Source of the DNA: Talinum fruticosum
Lineage: Eukaryota; Streptophyta; Magnoliopsida; Caryophyllales; Talinaceae
Assembly (NCBI GenBank): GCA_021018815.1
Contig: JAITYX010000086.1
Coordinates: 1,054,001 to 1,118,000, forward strand
Reading direction: 5' to 3'
Length of the DNA stretch: 64,000 bases
Position numbers and translations under genes: made by a program. Shown here piece after piece: positions 58,953-64,000 of the stretch. Position 1 is the stretch's first letter. Every line of letters starts with the position of its first letter. The notes beneath the pieces are model-generated. The model searched no databases. It saw only the letters and a program-made list of their open reading frames with translations, and was not told the origin of the DNA.

Positions 58953-59501
58953 CTATGTGATTTATTACATGAATTATCTTTGTATAATTATGTGTTATCT
59001 GTTTTAATACAAATAGATCGAGGTTACTCGAGTGAGACTGAGCTGAGAGTTATTGGTTTTCCGAGTGGTCTTGGTCACTCGTAAATGATACTGAGCCGGA
59101 CTCGGTGTATGAGCAAAATGGACATCAAACTTTGTAGATCATCTCTTGATAAATGGAGAATTTTCAAAATTTTTCGAAAACTCTTTCTCCTCTCTCTCGC
59201 CACGCGTTTCAATAAGAGGAAACTACTCATTCGAAGAAAGCTGCTAGAATACTAGCCGTTGGAGTGCGGAACATCACACGGGTTTGAGAGTACTGCTTGG
59301 TATTGGAGTCGAACGAAGGTTGAGGGTCATTTGTTTTCACTATAAATAGCACCCCTTTACCTTCTTTTCATTACTTTTCCCACTACTTACTTGCTCTCTC
59401 TATTCTCGATATTTCGCTTGCTCATTTTCTCTTTCTTTTTGAATTCGAAGCTTTCTTTAGTTTCTCTATTCTCTTATTCTCTTTGTTTTTTGTCGTTCAC
59501 T
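58953..59501 (+). other. S10 spacer with internal TATA box
   Basis: ACTATAAATAGC at 59339-59350, about 158 bases before the aORF start, then a CT-rich leader. The clearest plus-strand example of the internal promoter-like arrangement. No gene otherwise. Confidence 0.6.
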
Positions 59502-60850
59502 ATGGCTAAACGAGGAACCGGCAAGAATTGGGTTCAGCTACCAAGAAGCCCCGAACGAAAAACACCCAAGAAGGTACATCAAATCCTTCTAAAATCTTTG
59601 TCGTCCAACACCTCACATTGGATGATAAATTCTTTCCAACCACATCCTTCTCATGGTTGCCCCATATCAGAACTTCTCGGTGACTTAGATGAAAACTAAG
59701 GCAATGATGCTTTGTTTTATTTTGATGAGGACCTTTTTCGCTCATCATTCTAGCAAAGAGAATCCGAATTCCAAGATTCTCAAAGCCTTGTTTAATATCT
59801 TATAGGGCTACGATGTAGACCATTTTCAAGCAATCATTGAACAGATGGCTTCGTGCCGACTCACTCGAAGAAGTCTCGCTTTATATCCTTTCGGAGCTCT
59901 TTTGACTATTATCTTCAAATAGTTCAAAGTCCCCTTCCCCTTAGATCCAAACACTCTCTCTAAGGCTGCCATTTGTATTTGCAGAAAAGAGCTTACGGGG
60001 TACGGGTATCGGGAAGTTTAGCCTGGTGTCTCGGTTCATAGGTCCGAGTTATCCCTTCCTTCTTCTCCAGCCCACTCGGACTCGGATCGCACCAGCACTT
60101 CAACCTCCTACCGCTGGTCCCTCTACTTCTCAATCTTCTCATCCCTCTCGTTGTTGTGTTTGCCGAGTTAGTAAACAAAATTGCTTTTGTGTCCGACGAG
60201 TTTCGCACCACTCTTCGTTCTCTCAAACATGTCCTTCAAAACCCGGTTATTAACCGGAAGACCACGCAGTCCCATATCGGGGAAAACCAGGACCTCATGA
60301 TCGAGCTCAAGGAGATTATCAAGCAACAGTGCGAGCAGCTTCAACTCCTCGAAGAATGAAGGTCGAAAGTTGTTGAGGACTCGGACATTACCGATACTTC
60401 GAGGAGTCCTCCATCCTAGCAAAGTCTACCTTAGCCGAGGTAGAAGAGGCAGCTGAGGAAGCAGTTGAGGAAGAAGCTCGAGGTTGAAGAAGGAGGAGAA
60501 GAGAAAAAGGGAAAAGAGGATAAAAGAAAAGAAGAGGTCACTCAACCCGAGGGCCAAGGTGCACCGGTATAACAACCGGAGCCGATCTCCTTACATCATG
60601 CTTTGAGTAGGTCGAAGAGGTCGGCGAACGTAGTCGGTCCAAAGTTACTCGTCCTAGAAGCATCACTCGCTGGTGTCTTCGAGGAAGACGAGCTCGAGGA
60701 CGATGTGTCCTTGGTTAACGTAACCAGGACATAGCAGATTCTAGACATTCCAAGTACTACAGCTGCCCCGTTCATCCACTTCTACACAAGCATAAAGGTG
60801 CAAGTGCACTCGCTCATCCCTCCTCTTCCGGACAACCAGCCCCTCTTCTT
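59502..60850 (+). pseudogene. S10 aORF with internal deletion
   Basis: Start ATG at 59502 (Met-Ala-Lys-Arg-Gly). At about 59670-59676 the sequence jumps from the N-terminal part to the end of the conserved block; compared with S4 about 265 bases coding the FYSN...NPIPF block are missing. The rest: MRTFFAHHSSKENPNSKIL (59735-59790), GYDVD, a Pro/Ser-rich middle, then 60156-60359 with FVSDEFRTTLRSLKHVLQNP, QDLMIELKEIIKQQCEQLQL (predicted coiled coil) and a Glu/Lys tail to about 60540. The stop is uncertain. Confidence 0.65.
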
Positions 60851-61360
60851 AATTCATCTCTTTTCCCTATTTCTACTTTTTTTATTTTTTTTGTCCAACA
60901 TCGGTTGTACTTATCTCGCTATTTTCTTCCCTCCTTTTGATGAAATGCATAGGGGAAGAAAATGTAGAAACTTAGATGATTAGTTTAGGGGAGTTCCTCC
61001 GTTGTTGTTTTTTTTAGTATTTGTATTATTGGTGTTTTTCTCGAGCAATGAATGATTCCTACTTTTCCGAGCATACTTGTTTCGAGTTACATATTTATCT
61101 TACCTTGATTCTCCGATACTTAATTTTGTAACATACTCGCTCTGGATACAATTCTTTTCTTTGCTCCGATTTATTATCCGTATAAGCTGTCCGCTTTATG
61201 ATACGATCGGATCTCGCACCTTATAAGTATCTCCAGTCACTCTCGCTCCGATAATTAAGAGACCATTATATCCTATTCTAATAATTGACAATGAAAACTC
61301 ATGTTTTCAACTAACAAATTTCTATCTTAAGTATGCAATGCCTTTTATAAAAAGGGAGAT
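60850..61360 (+). other. S10 3' UTR with polypurine tracts
   Basis: AGGGGAAGAAAA near 60951-60962, TTTAGGGGAG near 60985, and the primary tract AAAAAGGGAGAT at 61349-61360 before the LTR. No gene is seen. Confidence 0.7.
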
Positions 61361-62798
61361 TGAAGACTCGGTATAAATCTCTATCTCTCTTAGGTTTTGA
61401 TTCGAAGTCATTCCGCGTATTTTAGAAACTCTTATCTAAGTTTTCATTCTGTTTTGATCGACTCAAAATGTGCTTTATTGCATATCTCCTACACTCGGTG
61501 TTTCGACTCCCTGTAATATAGCTCAAAACCATCGCATACTCTCATAATTTCTCTAACACTTTTATTCTAAGCACTAACTTTGTATTTCAACGATAAGTGA
61601 ATTACAATGTTAATTCTCTATTCTAAGTAATTTTATTTCCTTAAGAATTATTTGACCAGATTAAGTTCTTATACTTTGATATTTTATTCTTTCTAACTAG
61701 ATTATTTTACGATTTACTCAAGATTAAATTTGAACATATTGAATAGTAGACTCGTGAAAATTCCATTCTTTTAGGCGAAAGATAATTAAGCATTTAATTA
61801 CTCTGTTTTAATTATTATCTCGTGCCTAATCTTGGACCAAAGTATTTTATACTTTGAGAACCAATGTGGTTTGCTTTTGTAGGTTATTCAAACGAGGCTA
61901 ATCTACTTTTGAATTTCAAAAGCAACCGGCTTATAGCCGTTAAACACCAACATACAAGTTTTAGCTACTTCTAGACATGGCTCGGACAACGTGTTAGGTT
62001 TGTTTGTTTCCTAAACTAGAAAACTCCAACTCTAGGCCTAACAGTTGTTTCCACGTCGGTCTTTAGTTACCACCAAGTGATTGGACCATCTTTTGGAGTC
62101 AACGGCCGATGCGAACGTTCACCTCCCAATGGATCTTTTCGAGTGATTCGTAATTGCTGTTACAATGGCTAGTGAAGATTTCAGTGTAGAACCAAGACTC
62201 AATAGTTACTCTATCTGGTTAGCTATGAATAGAAGCCACCTCACAAGACTAGAAGATTGTTGAACTCATTGCGGCACCTATTGTTGAACACTTACTAAGT
62301 GCATACTCGATCAATCTTCTTCTCATAACTCCAAATCTGTATTTAATATTCTCTCGAGTTGTCAAGAAAGTCTTGTAATCAATTCAATACTTCTCTTATA
62401 TTCTTATTAAGTCCCTTGACTTAGTTGTAAGGGTTAACTCAGCTTAGTTGTCCTTGATTGTGAAGGTTACCGCAATCGGAAGTACTAGATCGGATAAGGG
62501 AACTTCGAGTGTAGGAAAACATTGTAAAGAATTGTTTAAGGGAGCAATTCTGGATGAGTTAATCCTTTGTATTTTGTGGATTCCAAATAGTGGATTTGAC
62601 TTGGTGCTTGGATTACCATTGTCCGTGGTTTTCCGCCCCAGGAAGGTTTCCATGTATATATGTGTTATTTTCTTTCGAGTCCAATCTAGACTAAGAATTT
62701 GCTTTTGGTTTGTGTTGGCACAAAAATTGTTTAAATTTTCTTCATCACCCTATTCACCCCCTCTAGGGTGACTTGGACTCTCGAAGAGCAAACCTTCA
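61361..62798 (+). repeat. S10 3' LTR, full length
   Basis: A 1,438-base LTR from TGAAGACTCGG to GAGCAAACCTTCA. The TATA position reads CTATGAATAG (about 62223), a mutated box. Confidence 0.9.
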
Positions 62799-62803
62799 CG
62801 AAT

Positions 62804-63648
62804 GTTGTTTGTAATGTAGGAAGTATTAGCTGAAGGGAGACCAAAAGTTTAGAATAAATGAATATTCGAGTAGCTCTTAATCAAACTTCATCGGCGAACG
62901 TATAGGAAAAAGCCATCTCCCAAAAGAGAGCTTAAGCTCTCTATTTATATAAATGATTAGGCTAGACATGACCTAGGGTTTCAGCTTATACAACCGACTA
63001 AATTAGCAGAAAATTGGCTCATAAAATCACGAAAACATGTACCAAATGAGGCTTTCACCGGATCCCGGAATCGTGCTATGGTGCACGAGTGCCAAACCTA
63101 ACCATCGTTATGCAATCCCAACTCCTTCCGTGTTGCAACTAAACTCGACGCAAAATGCAACATTTTGGGGTAAAATCCCTGAAACGCGGCATCGGCCATA
63201 AGTGATGTCGTTTTATGAAAATAACCTTTGTGTCTCGGTTGGACATTTTGGAGCAAAATGCAACTTTTTGGTGATTCTTACAATGAAACGCGGTGCCGGC
63301 CATACTACGTCGTACCGATGAGTTTAGTTTGGTGTCTTCGTTGGATGCTGGTGATAAGACGCGACTTTTTGAGTTAGCAAAACCTTATACGCGGCGCCGA
63401 CCACTATTGACTTTGGAGGGTTGATCCAGACTTGGACCGTCCAAAGAAAATGGATTTTGGATCTGTCCCAAGGCAAAAAGGTTTACTTTTTGATGCTTAA
63501 GGGGTTTTTTGTTTTCTGTCTTCCGTCATACCAATCGGATACCGACTCTAATCTAAATCAATAAATAGTAGTAGGATTTCATCATCGGGCCAACAAAATA
63601 AAATACATAACTAAAAGAGATAAGGATGACACGTTTTAGGTGTCTACA
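62804..63648 (-). repeat. T1 5' LTR, outer (U3-R) part
   Basis: Minus-strand LTR start TGTAGACACC at 63648 (plus strand TGTCTACA ending there). TATA box ATATAAATAG (minus strand) near 62942-62952. Several GCGGC(G/A)(C/T)CG-type motifs lie between 63180 and 63400. With 57677-57959 the LTR is about 1.1 kb. Confidence 0.72.
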
Positions 63649-64000
63649 ATAGGATGAACTTGCATCTAAGAAATGTGAGTAGGGGTACCTAGTGGCCATT
63701 TCGCTTGCTTTTCTAGAGTAATTAAGCGAAAGTAAATCATAGTCTATGGCAGGTCTTGAGGAACAAAAGGCGACCATGTGTTGTAACGAATTTGAGGTGT
63801 AACCCGCTCGCCAAGGTATAACCGGAGTCGAACGGACCCTCAAATAAAAGTCGTCTTTCACTCAACTCCCTCGCAGCCTGGAACCTTAAAGGAAGCTAAC
63901 TTTGAGACCAAGGATAGAAGTTGGCTTACACATATACATGACCCATGAAACAACAAAGTCGAAAAGATGAAACGAAGTGGTGAAGCACGACCCATGGTCG
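63649..64000. other. Flank of T1, unassigned
   Basis: The five bases ATAGG after the LTR terminus may be a target-site copy of T1. The remaining 345 bases show no LTR, domain or host gene I can recognise. A short open stretch on the minus strand (63553-63861) overlaps the T1 LTR and is not convincing. Confidence 0.4.

Larger units (their letters stand above)
57960..62798 (+). mobile_element. S10: 3' half of a Sirevirus in the T1 LTR
   Basis: Plus-strand copy from mid-RT through RNase H, spacer, aORF, 3' UTR and 3' LTR. Its 5' LTR, gag, protease and integrase are missing, lost by a deletion that ends at about 57959. The right border is the exact LTR terminus; CGAAT (62799-62803) would be its target-site copy. 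T1 LTR continues on both sides. Confidence 0.83.
42203..63648 (-). mobile_element. T1: Tat/Ogre-like Ty3/gypsy element split by S9 and S10
   Basis: A minus-strand gypsy element read from right to left: 5' LTR (63648-62804, then 57959-57677 after S10), primer-binding site, leader, gag, protease, spacer, then S9, then RT-RNase H (43583-42203), where S8 interrupts it. Integrase and 3' LTR are not in the window. Lineage evidence: the RT-RNase H pattern (YYLSKKLLDCE, RYTPLKKT, YMLADMVY, MDPI), the D-N-x-S protease, and a TGGTGACTCCATTGGGG primer site (tRNA-Arg type). It is the host of S8, S9 and S10, so older than all three. Confidence 0.8.

Noticed and set aside
63810..63840. tRNA-like GTTCGACTCCGG motif
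   Set aside because: Only a T-loop-like string; no acceptor stem or anticodon arm could be folded around it by eye.
63553..63861. A 102-codon minus-strand frame
   Set aside because: It overlaps the T1 LTR start and has no recognisable domain; likely chance.
1..64000. Repeated LTR blocks as a CRISPR-like array or segmental duplication of a host gene
   Set aside because: The repeats are 1.4-1.6 kb with TG/CA ends, primer sites and polypurine tracts, so they are retrotransposon LTRs. No short regular repeat-spacer pattern exists.

Overview
The window is plant nuclear DNA made almost entirely of decayed LTR retrotransposons nested inside one another. I found no host gene, rRNA, tRNA, CRISPR array or bacterial-type operon. 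Evidence for a plant is the set of element lineages: Ty1/copia elements of Sirevirus (SIRE/Maximus) type and a Ty3/gypsy element of Tat/Ogre type. The species cannot be named from the sequence. The AT-rich, LTR-dense composition fits pericentromeric or other repeat-rich chromatin.

One Sirevirus family dominates. Its LTRs are about 1.44-1.59 kb, start TGAAGACT, end AACCTTCA and carry a CTATAAATAG TATA box. They are followed by a primer-binding site close to TGGTATC(A)GAGC (initiator-Met tRNA). The internal order is gag, protease, integrase, reverse transcriptase, RNase H, a pol-aORF spacer, an additional ORF (called aORF here), several purine tracts, and the 3' LTR. I number ten copies. S1 (+, 1-1517) is only a 3' LTR. 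S2 (-, 1518-13267) is nearly full length but lacks protease. S3 (-, 13268-16805) is the 5' end of a copy. S4 (+, 16806-22467) is internally deleted. S5 (-, 19913-21881) is a remnant inside the S4 LTR. S6 (-, 22468-27487) is the 3' half of a copy. S7 (+, 27488-30523) is a 5' LTR plus gag. S8 (-, 30524-42202) is nearly full length. S9 (+, 43589-53227) is the most complete, with both LTRs and a GAAAA target-site duplication. S10 (+, 57960-62798) is the 3' half of a copy.

Other elements: a Tat/Ogre-like gypsy element T1 (-) starts with its 5' LTR at 63648 and runs down to 42203. S10 interrupts its LTR, S9 interrupts its protease-RT spacer, and S8 cuts it off. Two probable solo LTRs of other gypsy families sit in Sirevirus pol-aORF spacers: X1 (4468-7372, with a decayed 5-bp duplication) and X2 (33977-35254).

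Every coding region is a pseudogene with stops and frameshifts, although single motifs survive (YVDD in S2, S6 and S9; a full zinc knuckle in S8). The most interesting feature is the aORF. It recurs in six copies with a conserved block of unknown function and, in at least four copies, its own TATA box and a CT-rich leader, which suggests it was expressed separately from gag-pol. All boundaries were read by eye; those that are not exact LTR termini are good to tens of bases.
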